This document shows positions 43,223 through 53,402 of a DNA stretch of 64,000 nucleotides, piece by piece. A program made the position numbers and the translations under genes. Source of the DNA: Thalassotalea sp. (lineage in GTDB: Bacteria > Pseudomonadota > Gammaproteobacteria > Enterobacterales > Alteromonadaceae); NCBI GenBank assembly GCA_022448425.1, contig JAKVCY010000013.1:1-64000 (forward strand), given 5' to 3'. Within the stretch, counting starts at the first letter, position 1; the number at the start of each line of letters is the position of its first letter. The notes beneath the pieces were generated by a model. The model ran no database searches. It had not been told where the DNA came from and saw only the letters and a list, made by a program, of their open reading frames with translations.

Positions 43223-44467
43223 CTAAGTAGCAAGCGCGTACTTAGCTACCCAATAACTCAACCAGTAACCAACCGAATAGGCTATAAGTAAATAACCAGC
43301 CATGCTTAAGTAACTAATAAAGCTGAGTTCTTTCATTTTACTCATTGCGATAATACCTGCCGCAGAGCCAATAACCAGCAACGACCCGCCAACACCTGTC
43401 GCATAAGTCAATGCTAGCCAGTTAGGTGTATTCATCGTTATTTCGGCCTTTAATAGTGCGGCCGTTAATGGCACGTTATCTAAAATGGCTGACAGCACTC
43501 CTAAGCAATAATTAGCGAAGCTGGTATCCATCACGCTATAAATCTCAGTTAACTGTTTGAGTACCCCTATTTCTTTGAGCATACCAACAATAAGTAAAAC
43601 CCCTAAAAAGAACAGTAAAGTATCGAACTCAATCTCTCTTATATAATGAAGTAAATCCTCATCGTGCTCTCGCCCTAGGTATTTGCCAACTAAGAACATA
43701 CAGCTAAGCCCGAATAAAAAGGTAAGCACTGGTGGAATATGAAATATAGCGTTGCCCAGTAAGGTCGCGATAATGGTACTAATGAAAACAAGCGCGATAA
43801 TTTTATCGTGGCTGTCGACTGGCTTAGGAGAATTATCGAACTGCAACTCCCCTTCTAGATTCCATGACAACAAAATGGCTAGCACAATGACTGCAGTTAA
43901 TGAAGGGAGGATTAAGTATAATAAATCGGTAATACTGACTTTACCCGCTAAGAAAATCATCAAAGTCGTGACATCGCCAGTTATCAGTGAAACCCCGCCA
44001 CTGTTAACAGCAAAAATGATCAAAGTAGCAAACTTCAATCGTTGTTTTGCTGGCACATCAAGTGAGGCGATAACGGCCACCGATACCAAGGTTGCTGTCA
44101 CATTGTCAGCAAAGGAACTAAAGATGAAGGCAAACAACCCAATGAGCAGCATGAATTTTCGTTCACCCATATGTGATGGCAATAAATGCTGAACAAGGTT
44201 TGCAATAAATCCTTTACTGTTTAGGTAAGCAACAAAGGTCATCGCTGCGGTTAAGAATAACCAGAGCGTCGCTATCTCAAGTAAGTTCTCATTGAAATAG
44301 AATGATATTTCGGTTGTAGACTCATGATGGACCGGAAAAAAGTAAGCAAGTATCCAACACAAAGTACCAATGAAAAGTGTGGTTTCTGCTTTATTGACAT
44401 GAATGACCTCTTCAAAAACTACGAACAAGAGGGCGATAAATGCCAAAATAAGAATTACAGTTTCCAT
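43223..44467 (-). CDS. nhaD: Na+/H+ antiporter NhaD-type
   Basis: ArsB/NhaD multi-TM; FADNVTATLVSVAVIASL; ILDNVPLTAALL; GSLLVIGSAAGIIAM. Confidence 0.88.
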   Translation of the reverse strand: METVILILAFIALLFVVFEEVIHVNKAETTLFIGTLCWILAYFFPVHHESTTEISFYFNENLLEIATLWLFLTAAMTFVAYLNSKGFIANLVQHLLPSHMGERKFMLLIGLFAFIFSSFADNVTATLVSVAVIASLDVPAKQRLKFATLIIFAVNSGGVSLITGDVTTLMIFLAGKVSITDLLYLILPSLTAVIVLAILLSWNLEGELQFDNSPKPVDSHDKIIALVFISTIIATLLGNAIFHIPPVLTFLFGLSCMFLVGKYLGREHDEDLLHYIREIEFDTLLFFLGVLLIVGMLKEIGVLKQLTEIYSVMDTSFANYCLGVLSAILDNVPLTAALLKAEITMNTPNWLALTYATGVGGSLLVIGSAAGIIAMSKMKELSFISYLSMAGYLLIAYSVGYWLSYWVAKYALAT

Positions 44468-44617
44468 AGTTCCTCTTTTTCAATCACAGAAACATAGACG
44501 CACATTGCTGGAGTCGGCTTGTTTATCTCAAGAATAGCTGCTGCACTTATTTAAGTAGCAAAAACCTAAAGCGGGCTCTCAGTGCCATATCCATCAATGT
44601 TGCCACCTTTTAAAAAC

Positions 44618-44648
44618 AAAAATGCAGCCCAACGAGCTGCATTTTTAA
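44618..44648 (-). terminator. Terminator downstream of ffh
   Basis: aaaaatgcagcccaacgagctgcattttt. Confidence 0.8.
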
Positions 44649-44675
44649 GAATAGTGAACACATCAATAATTGCAA

Positions 44676-46070
44676 CTAACGGCCAAACATACCGCCACCG
44701 CCGCCAAAGCCACCCATGCCTCCCGGAGGCATCATACCTTTCATGCTGCGCATCATTTTCTGCATACCACCTTTACCAGACATCTTCTTCATCATCTTCT
44801 GCATCTGTGTAAATTGCTTCAGTAACTTATTAACATCTTGAATTTGTGTGCCAGAACCCGCAGCGATTCGACGTTTGCGTGAACCTTTAATAATGTCAGG
44901 GCGTTCCCGTTCCGCTGGTGTCATCGAATTAATAATCGCTTCCATACGGACTGTTAACTTATCGTCCATTTGGTCTTTGATTTGATCAGACATGTTGCCC
45001 ATGCCAGGAAGTTTATCCATCAATCCCATCATGCCGCCCATGTTCTTCATTTGAACGAGCTGCTCTCGGAAGTCTTCCAGATCGAAACCCTTACCCGATT
45101 TAACTTTCTTCGCTAACTTTTCCGCTTTCTTTTTATCGACTTTCTGTTCAACTTCTTCAATAAGCGACAATACGTCACCCATACCCAAAATACGCGATGC
45201 AATACGGTCTGGGTGGAAAGGTTCTAAAGCATCTGTTTTCTCACCAACACCAATAAATTTAATTGGCTTACCGGTAATATGACGAATAGAAAGCGCCGCA
45301 CCACCGCGTGCATCACCATCAGTTTTGGTAAGAACAACACCAGTTAAAGGCAATGCATCATTGAAGGCTTTTGCTGTGTTAGCAGCATCTTGACCTGTCA
45401 TAGCATCAACGGTGAATAGGGTTTCTACTGGGTTAATTGCTTTGTGAAGCTCTTGAATTTCACCCATCATGTCTTCATCGACATGCAAGCGACCTGCTGT
45501 ATCGACAATCAATACATCAAAGAAATTCTTCTTAGCGTGGTCGATAGCGGTATTGGCGATATCAAGTGGTTTTTGTTCAATCGTACTTGGAAAGAACTCA
45601 ACACCAACTTCACTTGCCAATGTCTCTAGCTGTTTGATCGCGGCTGGACGATATACATCAGCACTTACCACAAGTACTTTTTTCTTTTCTCTGTCTTTTA
45701 GAAACTTAGATAGCTTTGCAACTGAGGTTGTTTTACCCGCACCTTGCAAACCTGCCATCAAAACAACCGCTGGTGGCGCCGTTTTAAGGTCAAGTGCTTC
45801 ATTCACTTCACCCATTGCAGTTTCAAGTTCGGTACGGACAATTTTTACAAATACTTGGCCCGGTGTGAGGCTTTTAGAAACTTCCTGCCCAACAGCGCGT
45901 TCTTTTACCTTGGCTATAAATTCACGAATAACAGGTAACGCAACATCGGCCTCTAATAACGCCATGCGCACTTCACGCAGGGTGTCTTTGATATTTTCTT
46001 CGGTTAGTCGGCCTCTGCCGCTAATATTTTTAAGCGTTTTGGTTAAACGATCTGATAGGTTCTCGAACAT
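44676..46070 (-). CDS. ffh: Signal recognition particle protein Ffh
   Basis: GLQGAGKTTSVAKLSKFL, DTAGRLHVDEDMM, TKTDGDARGGAALS; Met-rich M domain. Confidence 0.97.
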   Translation of the reverse strand: MFENLSDRLTKTLKNISGRGRLTEENIKDTLREVRMALLEADVALPVIREFIAKVKERAVGQEVSKSLTPGQVFVKIVRTELETAMGEVNEALDLKTAPPAVVLMAGLQGAGKTTSVAKLSKFLKDREKKKVLVVSADVYRPAAIKQLETLASEVGVEFFPSTIEQKPLDIANTAIDHAKKNFFDVLIVDTAGRLHVDEDMMGEIQELHKAINPVETLFTVDAMTGQDAANTAKAFNDALPLTGVVLTKTDGDARGGAALSIRHITGKPIKFIGVGEKTDALEPFHPDRIASRILGMGDVLSLIEEVEQKVDKKKAEKLAKKVKSGKGFDLEDFREQLVQMKNMGGMMGLMDKLPGMGNMSDQIKDQMDDKLTVRMEAIINSMTPAERERPDIIKGSRKRRIAAGSGTQIQDVNKLLKQFTQMQKMMKKMSGKGGMQKMMRSMKGMMPPGGMGGFGGGGGMFGR

Positions 46071-46208
46071 GGACGTCTCAAATTACACTGGGTCGATAAA
46101 ACTGCGGGCTATTATACTCTTTCAGCGCTCAATTTAAATAAGCTGATAACAATTGAGCAAAACCCAAGCGAAAGCGACACTCACTTAGTCAAATATGATA
46201 GTCTAGCA

Positions 46209-47390
46209 ATGTTAATTACTGATATTGGGGTTCAAGTGGAAACTGCAAGTTTATTTATCACTAATTTTTGGCTGCTAACGCTCGATGCTAGTCCTTGGTT
46301 GTTATTAGGCTTACTCATTGCTGGTCTGATGAAAGCTTGGCTGCCTGCGAGTTTACTTTCTCAACATTTGGGTAAAGGTAATGGTGCAATAGTTAAAGCG
46401 GCATTTATCGGTGCCCCTCTTCCTCTGTGTTCGTGTGGTGTTATTCCTGTCGCTACCGAATTAAGACGCAGTGGCGCATCTGCACCTGCTACCTCCTCAT
46501 TTTTAGTGGCGACACCGGAAACTGGTGTCGATTCTATTTCAGTGTCCTATGCGATGTTAGGCCCTATATTCGCAATTTTTAGACCTTTTGCGGCCATCAG
46601 TTCGGCAATCATCACTGGAGTTATGGTGAAAACCGCAAAGGTTCAAACTCCATCAGAAAGCTCTCAAACTACAAGCTGTTGCGCTAGCAAAACTTCGAGT
46701 ACTGCGCATCAAGCAGAGCTCCAACTTGCGCTGACAGAAACTAAAACGAGTTGCTGTGCCAGCAAAGCAACTAGTGACGATACAGCCAATGCTGATGCCA
46801 GAACACAACAACTGGCCAGTAAAACTGTTTTTGGTGTTAGGTATGCACTGACACAACTCATTGACGATCTAATTAAATGGCTTATGGTTGGCTTAATGTT
46901 CGCAACCATAGTCAAAACATTTATCCCCACTGAAATGCTAACTCAATATGGCAGTGGAATTGGCGCCATGTTGATTATGATCTTAATTTCTATTCCTATG
47001 TATATTTGCGCAACCGCCTCAACACCTGTCGCAGCTGGATTTATCATGGCCGGCATATCTCCAGGCACAGCCTTAGTGTTTATGATGGCTGGCCCTGCAA
47101 CAAATATTTCGACATTAGGCGTTATCAAAAATGAGATGGGGACAAGTGTGTTAATCCGCTATTTGCTTGGCGTTAGCTTGAGTGCTATTGGATTTGGCCT
47201 GTTATTAGACTTCCTGGTCAACCACTTTGGCATCAATGTCGCCGACCAAATGCAGCATAGCCACGAATTGGTACCGTATTGGTTGAGCGTTAGTACAGCG
47301 CTCACCTTGGCTTTTTGCGCAATAAAACCTATACGCAATAAATTGTTAACAAATACTGGACTAGGTCATGGCGTAGAAAAACAAATCTGA
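46209..47390 (+). CDS. Permease (DUF318/SO_0444-like putative metal efflux) with duplicated TSCCASK cysteine motif
   Basis: GAPLPLCSCGVIPVATELRRSGASAPATSSFLVATPETGVDSI; two TSCCASK motifs in the loop. Confidence 0.82.
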   Translation: MLITDIGVQVETASLFITNFWLLTLDASPWLLLGLLIAGLMKAWLPASLLSQHLGKGNGAIVKAAFIGAPLPLCSCGVIPVATELRRSGASAPATSSFLVATPETGVDSISVSYAMLGPIFAIFRPFAAISSAIITGVMVKTAKVQTPSESSQTTSCCASKTSSTAHQAELQLALTETKTSCCASKATSDDTANADARTQQLASKTVFGVRYALTQLIDDLIKWLMVGLMFATIVKTFIPTEMLTQYGSGIGAMLIMILISIPMYICATASTPVAAGFIMAGISPGTALVFMMAGPATNISTLGVIKNEMGTSVLIRYLLGVSLSAIGFGLLLDFLVNHFGINVADQMQHSHELVPYWLSVSTALTLAFCAIKPIRNKLLTNTGLGHGVEKQI

Positions 47391-47439
47391 TAAACTGTCA
47401 TAGTTTTCTATTTTTATACTCTTTTATACAGGATAAGTA

Positions 47440-48240
47440 GTGGAGTTTATTAACATTAGCACCGTGATTGCAGTTATTTGCTATTTAGCTGCAACGGCGT
47501 CGATTCTAAGTCGATTGTTTCATAGTAGCGGGCCAAACCACGTGCGTGTTTTGTTGTTAGCTTGCTTTGCCATAGTGCCTCACACATTAGTGACCACCAC
47601 GCAACTTTTCGATGCTGAAAGTATAAACTTTAGCTTACCTAATGTGGTGACTTTTGTTTCACTTATCATCACTTTACTTATTTCAGCTGTTGCCATTAAA
47701 AATAAATTAAACCTGTTACAACCAGCAGCATATGGCTTTGCTGGCATTTGGCTACTCATCACATTATTGATGCCAGAGGTGGCTCATACGCCATTAGCAA
47801 TATCTAAGGGAGCGGTAATTACTCATATCACCTTGTCACTGATTTCCTACTGCGTGTTAGTAATTGGTTGCCTTTACAGCTTTCAAGTCGCGTATATTAA
47901 TATGAAGCTTAAGAGTAAAAACCTAGCGGCGGTGAATCATTTACCACCGCTGATGCTGGTTGAGCAGCAACTCTTCTTTATTTTAGCTATTGGTACCATG
48001 GCGCTTATCGCAACTGAGATATCTGGCTTTATATTTTTAGAGGGATTATTCAATAAGGATAATGCTCATAAAACCGTCTTCTCATTAATTGCATTGGCAA
48101 TTTATATAACGATCCTTTGGGGACATTATAAGCAAGGGTGGCGTGGCCATCGTGTGCTATCTTTAACCGTTTTAGCGACATTTATTCTCACATTATCATA
48201 TTTTGGCAGCCGTTTTGTGAAAGAATTTCTCATCAACTAG
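47440..48240 (+). CDS. ypjD: Cytochrome c assembly (CcsA/YpjD)-like inner membrane protein
   Basis: ITHITLSLISYCVLVIGCLYSFQVAYI; WGHYKQGWRGHRVLSLTVLATFILTLSYFGSRFV; next to corB-type gene and ffh. Confidence 0.85.
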   Translation: MEFINISTVIAVICYLAATASILSRLFHSSGPNHVRVLLLACFAIVPHTLVTTTQLFDAESINFSLPNVVTFVSLIITLLISAVAIKNKLNLLQPAAYGFAGIWLLITLLMPEVAHTPLAISKGAVITHITLSLISYCVLVIGCLYSFQVAYINMKLKSKNLAAVNHLPPLMLVEQQLFFILAIGTMALIATEISGFIFLEGLFNKDNAHKTVFSLIALAIYITILWGHYKQGWRGHRVLSLTVLATFILTLSYFGSRFVKEFLIN

Positions 48241-48315
48241 TTTTTAAGGTATAACCGTATTGGGTTCAGATGAAAAATTCTGAACCTACGTGTTTAGCTA
48301 CATAGGACACCCTTT

Positions 48316-49599
48316 TTGGACAACATTTCAACCAGTATGCTGTTTATAATGCTTGGCATACTTCTTTTTATTTCTGCCTACTTTTCAGGTTCAGAAACCG
48401 GCATGATGTCGCTTAATCGTTACCGATTAAGACATTTAGAAAAGCAAAAACATCGAGGTGCAAAGCGAGTTAGTAAGCTACTCGAACGCCCAGATCGGCT
48501 TATCGGACTCATACTTATTGGTAATAACCTCGTCAATATTGCCGCCTCAGCAATCGCTACCATCATTGGAATTCGACTATTCGGTGACGTTGGCGTCGTA
48601 TATGCGACCTTTGCACTGACGTTAGTCGTTTTAATTTTTGCAGAAGTAACACCAAAGACATTAGCCGCACTTTATCCAGAGAAAGTCGCGTTTCCAAGTT
48701 CAGTGATATTAGCGATGCTATTGAAGGTACTTTACCCTGTCGTTGTATTCGTTAACTTTATTACGAATGGTTTCTTGAGCTTATTAAGAATTAGCTCTGA
48801 ACAACGAGAACAACATAGCTTAAGTACGGAAGAACTAAAAACTGTTGTAAATGAATCAAGCGCCCTTTTGCCGGAGCGTGACCAAAACATGTTGGTTGGT
48901 ATTCTTGATCTAGAAAACGTTACTGTTGAAGACATCATGATTCCCCGCAGTGAGCTTGTGGGTATCGATATCAATCAAGACTGGAAACGTATTCAAAAGC
49001 AATTAACGCAATCTAATCACACACGTGTCCTTTTATATCGCGATAATATCGATGACGTTGTAGGTTATGTGCATATGCGTGATGCATTGCGCCTGTTATC
49101 AAAAAGCCAGTTCACTAAAGCAACGTTATTGCGTGCAACTCGCGAGCTTTATTTTATCCCAGAAGGAACGCCACTTAATGTGCAACTATTGAAATTCCAA
49201 CACGCAAAAGAACGTTTAGGATTAGTTGTAGACGAGTATGGTGACATACAAGGTCTTGTAACGCTCGAAGACATCCTAGAAGAGATTGTCGGCGACTTTA
49301 CAACAACGATGACTCCAACCCCTTCTGAAGAAGTCCACAAGCAGCCAGATGGCAGCTACCTAATTGACGGAAGTGCTACCATTCGAGACATAAATAAGGA
49401 AATGGATTGGCATTTACCCACAGATGGCCCTAAAACACTTAATGGGTTAATAGTGGAGCATTTAGAGGACATTCCACAAGCAAAGTTAAGCTTAAAGATC
49501 GCAGAATATCCCGTTGAGATCGTAGACATTAGCGACAACATGATTAAAACTGTTCGTATTCTACCCGATCTGATGAAAAAGCAAACGCTAGATATATAA
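48316..49599 (+). CDS. HlyC/CorC-family (CNNM+CBS) transporter, CorB/YfjD-like (TTG start)
   Basis: SAYFSGSETGMMSLNRYRLRHL; VEDIMIPRSELVGID; EYGDIQGLVTLEDILEEIVGDF. Confidence 0.9.
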   Translation: MDNISTSMLFIMLGILLFISAYFSGSETGMMSLNRYRLRHLEKQKHRGAKRVSKLLERPDRLIGLILIGNNLVNIAASAIATIIGIRLFGDVGVVYATFALTLVVLIFAEVTPKTLAALYPEKVAFPSSVILAMLLKVLYPVVVFVNFITNGFLSLLRISSEQREQHSLSTEELKTVVNESSALLPERDQNMLVGILDLENVTVEDIMIPRSELVGIDINQDWKRIQKQLTQSNHTRVLLYRDNIDDVVGYVHMRDALRLLSKSQFTKATLLRATRELYFIPEGTPLNVQLLKFQHAKERLGLVVDEYGDIQGLVTLEDILEEIVGDFTTTMTPTPSEEVHKQPDGSYLIDGSATIRDINKEMDWHLPTDGPKTLNGLIVEHLEDIPQAKLSLKIAEYPVEIVDISDNMIKTVRILPDLMKKQTLDI

Positions 49600-49770
49600 A
49601 GGTCTCCAGGGCGTTTTTCAATCAATTAAAGAGCGCCCTTGTTGTTTTAGTTGCACTAAGAGGATCCCGCAGCGCTAAAAATTAATCTTCTTGATTCACG
49701 ATTAAACAAAGTACTGATCATTTTTACATGCAGTTAAAGCTAGCATATTTATCTCCTCGGCTAGCGAACT

Positions 49771-49976
49771 TTAACCACAAACTTATCCACAAGCATTTCA
49801 TTTATTCAACTTTCCACATTTTCTGTGGATAACATAGCCAACCCCCCAAAAATAACGAGCTCCCATTTTGCAATGGTTTTTTAATAAAAAAATCATCTTT
49901 TTTTATCACTCATTTGGTGCAAGCAAGTTGATGCTAAAATCATCACTGGTGCGCCACTTTATTTTGTTTATCCAAA
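49771..49976. promoter_or_regulatory. Cluster of DnaA-box-like sequences beside an AT-rich tract
   Basis: TTATCCACA at 49783-49791, TGTGGATAA at 49824-49832, TTATCCAAA at 49968-49976, TTAACCACA at 49771-49779; A/T-rich 49874-49918. Confidence 0.45.
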
Positions 49977-50317
49977 GAAATTGGTCAGACAATCTTGCGA
50001 GTTTAAGAGGTGTTTGAATCTATCTGTCTATCGCATTTAAGAAGGTTAAAGCGCGCGTATAAACATCAGACTAGTGTAATACTAAAACTGAATATTCAAG
50101 CGTAGCTGAGCAATCTGTGTTATCTGAATTACTGCACCCCAGCTTTCGATACACAAGTTAATCCTTTCCCAACTAGATGCGAACATTTAACGTAATCTTA
50201 GGTTTTTACAAGACAGGTAAGGGCTTTCGTCTTAAAGCATTTATAAGTTATGGGAGTTGGTTTGATGGTGGGAGAAAGCTGAGCTTAGCGAACCAGCTAA
50301 ACTCAGTAGAAGTTACA

Positions 50318-52374
50318 TTAAAGTGCCTTAAAGCGAATTGCAGTGCCACCTGATATGGCTAGCTTGAAGGTAAGGTTGCTTGTAGCAGTAACCTGACGCG
50401 TTTCGATAACATAATCATATGGATTGTCTTTCCAGTTAGCTTTTTCTCCATCACGATAGATTTGCGCTTCGTACGTTTTATTTTTATCTAGGAAGTCCAA
50501 ATTGATATCGATAGTTCTAGCCTCTTCATTAGTGATCGCGCCGAGGAACCAGTCGTCACCAGACTATCTCCCACTCTTCCGTGCTTTACGAGCGAATACG
50601 ACAAAGTCACCCACGGCGCCATCTAACGCGATACTCTGTTCCCAGTCGGTGGTCACATCGACAATAAACTGGAATGCATCCAATTTGGCTTCATAGTTTT
50701 CTGGCAAATCTGCCGCCATGTGAATAGGACTGTAGTGGGTTACGTAAGTCGCTAACTATTTGGCGATAGTTGTTTGTGGACGATTAATTTTGTCACCTAA
50801 CTCTTTGCCGTTAAAGCCCATATCAAATACGCCTGGCGTGAAACCCATAGGACCCGATAACATGCGAGTAAAAGCTAGCATAGGTAAATGCTCTGGCGGG
50901 TTTGGTGGCGTCCCCCAAGCATTGAATTCCATGCCACGGGCACCTTCACGCGTTATCCAGTTAGGGTAAGTGCGACGCAAGCTTGTATCTTTAATCGGTT
51001 CATGGGTGTTGATACTGATCTTACGTTTGGCCGCTTCAATGATATTATATAAGTACTCGTTAAACCATAAACTGACCATCGTGCCACTCTTTACGCCCGA
51101 TACCGTTTTCATCGATACGTTTGATGTTGCCACCCTCAGCAACATAGCCTGTTTTAATTTGCTCAACGCCCTTGGCTTTATACAAATCTAACGCCTCTTG
51201 CATTTGATTTCTGTAATTAGTGACATTACCTGAAGTTTCATGATGACCCACTTGTTTTACACCTCTCTTCTCGGTGTATTTTCTTAGTTCATCTAGATCG
51301 AATGCCGGATAGCTTTCAGTAAAGCTAAATACGTCACCATTAAAGAACCAGTCACCATCCCAGCCTTCATTCCAACCTTAAACCAATACACCATCGAAGC
51401 CATGTTTGGCGGCAAAGTCGATATATTTTTTGGTATTGGCTGTCGTAGCACCACGAGGCTTGTTAGGGTCTGTGGTGCCCCAAGCAGATTTGTTGATATG
51501 CATTTCCCACCAAATACCAACGTATTTTCCTGAATTAACCTAGGATACGTCACCGAGCTTATTTGGCTCATTTAAATTAAGGATAAGGTCCGAGTTTAAA
51601 AGCCCTTTTGCATCTGCAGATACTTGTACTGTGCGCCAAGGGGGTTTGAAATCGGTTTCGGTTTTGATCGCGATGCCATCGTACCAAGGGGTTAAGTCAG
51701 CGACATAACGACCCGGGCGTCGTTGGTTTAAGGTCATAGCTGCATAATCGACAAGTGCCGCTTCATGAATACTTAAATGCACACCTTGTTCAGTTTTGAA
51801 AGTTGCCGGAGTATGAATATGCTGCGCTTCATACACAAGCGTTTCACTGTAAGTGTACTCATAACGGTTCCAACCACGCGCAGGGATCCAATATGCCGTC
51901 GTCGATTGTGCATTAGACAATGCAAATTCCGTCGACTCTTCAACAATTTCTACTCGCTCGTAGCCTTTTTGCTTTGGTACTTCGTAGCGAAAGCCGAATC
52001 CATCATCAAACATGCGAATTCGAACAGACTAAGTAGCTGCATCTAATTCAGGGTTTTCAAACTTAACGACTAGCTCATTGTGTTTATCTTCAACTACTCA
52101 GCGCTCCCCCCAAGGCTGCTCCCAGCTTGTATCGACAGAACTCATTTTGGCATCTGTGATCTTAAAGCCTTCTGTAAAGGCGGCTTGCTGTTTAAATACT
52201 AAACCCAGTGCAGAGTTATCAATAATGGCCTTGCCGCTATAGCTAACAACATAGTTTGGCTGGCTAGTTTGGTCAGTGATTGTGAAAGTAAGGTTGCCGT
52301 CAGATGAAGATACAGATAAAGGTGGCATAGCTGCTAGCAGAAATGGCTAGTAAGCTGATTAACGCTAATCTCAT
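50318..52374 (-). pseudogene. Decayed GH97-family (SusB-like) alpha-glucosidase
   Basis: ORF fragments assemble into one GH97-like protein (KYVGIWWEMHINKSAWG, GVLV*GWNEGWDGDW, GHHETSGNVTNYRNQ, HEPIKDT, NWITREGARGMEFNAW, DDWFLGAITNEEAR) interrupted by six in-frame stops (52098, 52029, 51540, 51378, 50756, 50564) and two frame changes. Confidence 0.9.
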
Positions 52375-52469
52375 TGTTTATCCTGATGTTTTAATCGTTT
52401 CTCCTATTGTCGCTAGCTCCGAGAATTTATCCACTACATACGTATTCAAAGGATATTTTGCTTTAGAGC

Positions 52470-52496
52470 AAAAAAAAGCCCCGCAAAATGCGAGGC
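52470..52496 (-). terminator. Terminator downstream of the DUF3718-like gene
   Basis: aaaaaaaagccccgcaaaatgcgaggct: stem with T tract on the minus strand. Confidence 0.6.
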
Positions 52497-52546
52497 TCAG
52501 AAAGCTCAAGTGTTGGGGGGAGAGCTTAAAATTCCTAATGAGGTGA

Positions 52547-52984
52547 TTAACCTCTTTGCTTTTTAACAAAGCGAGAAATATATTCGCCGTTACAGTAAAC
52601 GTCTTTCACATTGAAACGCATTGATGCTTTGCTTAAACCGTTATCTACAGCGTACTTACAAATTTCGCTCGCTTGGCTGTTGTCAGCAGTAACGTATCGC
52701 TTAGCTACTGAAACTTTTTCAGTTGTTTCAGTTTTAGCAGTGAACATAGATGCAAAGCGCACTAGTCCTTGGTCATTACAGAATGTTGAACGCTTTGCTT
52801 CGTTGAACTTAATACCAAGTTCAGTAGCAACTGCTTTAGCTGCAGGCATGCCGCCTTGCGCTGCTGCAACACACATTTGTGTTTCTGCAGATTGATCTAA
52901 TGCTCTAAACTCAACATTTGAAATATTCGCTGAAGCGCCAGCAGAAACAGCGAATGTCAATAAAGCAACTAATACATTTTTCAT
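52547..52984 (-). CDS. Secreted DUF3718-like protein with two related Cys-containing repeats
   Basis: Signal MKNVLVALLTFAVSAGASA; repeats MCVAAAQGGMPAAKAVATELGIKFNEAKRSTFCND and ICKYAVDNGLSKASMRFNVKDVYCNG. Confidence 0.7.
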   Translation of the reverse strand: MKNVLVALLTFAVSAGASANISNVEFRALDQSAETQMCVAAAQGGMPAAKAVATELGIKFNEAKRSTFCNDQGLVRFASMFTAKTETTEKVSVAKRYVTADNSQASEICKYAVDNGLSKASMRFNVKDVYCNGEYISRFVKKQRG

Positions 52985-53062
52985 AAAACCACCTCAGTAA
53001 TGAACCAAAAACAAACGAATCTCGATTGGCTTTTAGTATATAGAGTCTAAACTCTAATGTAA

Positions 53063-53137
53063 ATAAATAATGTAATATAATTACATTATTTATGATTTCA
53101 TTTAAAAACCACACAATAAAATGTAATTTTATTACAT
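53063..53137. promoter_or_regulatory. Two palindromic operator-like sites, ATGTAAT-N3-ATTACAT
   Basis: 53063-53093 ataaataatgtaat-ata-attacattatttat (14-bp perfect arms) and 53121-53137 atgtaat-ttt-attacat; upstream of the DUF3718-like gene. Confidence 0.6.
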
Positions 53138-53402
53138 GAGAACTAATTTATTATGAAAAAGCGTTAGTAAAAAGTGTGTATCTGCATTTTGAACGGGCAA
53201 CCAGAAGAATGCCCTCCCCCTTTTTTAAATAAGGCACAAGAAAAGGTAAAGAATAAGCATCTCACTAATAAAAAGCATTAAATATGCCTACAGGTGTATC
53301 TATCGGCAGAATAAGTAATTAAATTACAACACAACTATAAGGACACTAGATATTGAGAAACTTTAGCAAATAGGTAAATAGATAAGTCGAGATAGGCACT
53401 AA

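Noticed and set aside
45469-46137. 222-aa + strand ORF opposite ffh
   Set aside because: Antisense shadow of ffh
50502-52046. Several + strand ORFs opposite the GH97 pseudogene
   Set aside because: Antisense shadow ORFs; the minus-strand reading gives a continuous recognisable protein family
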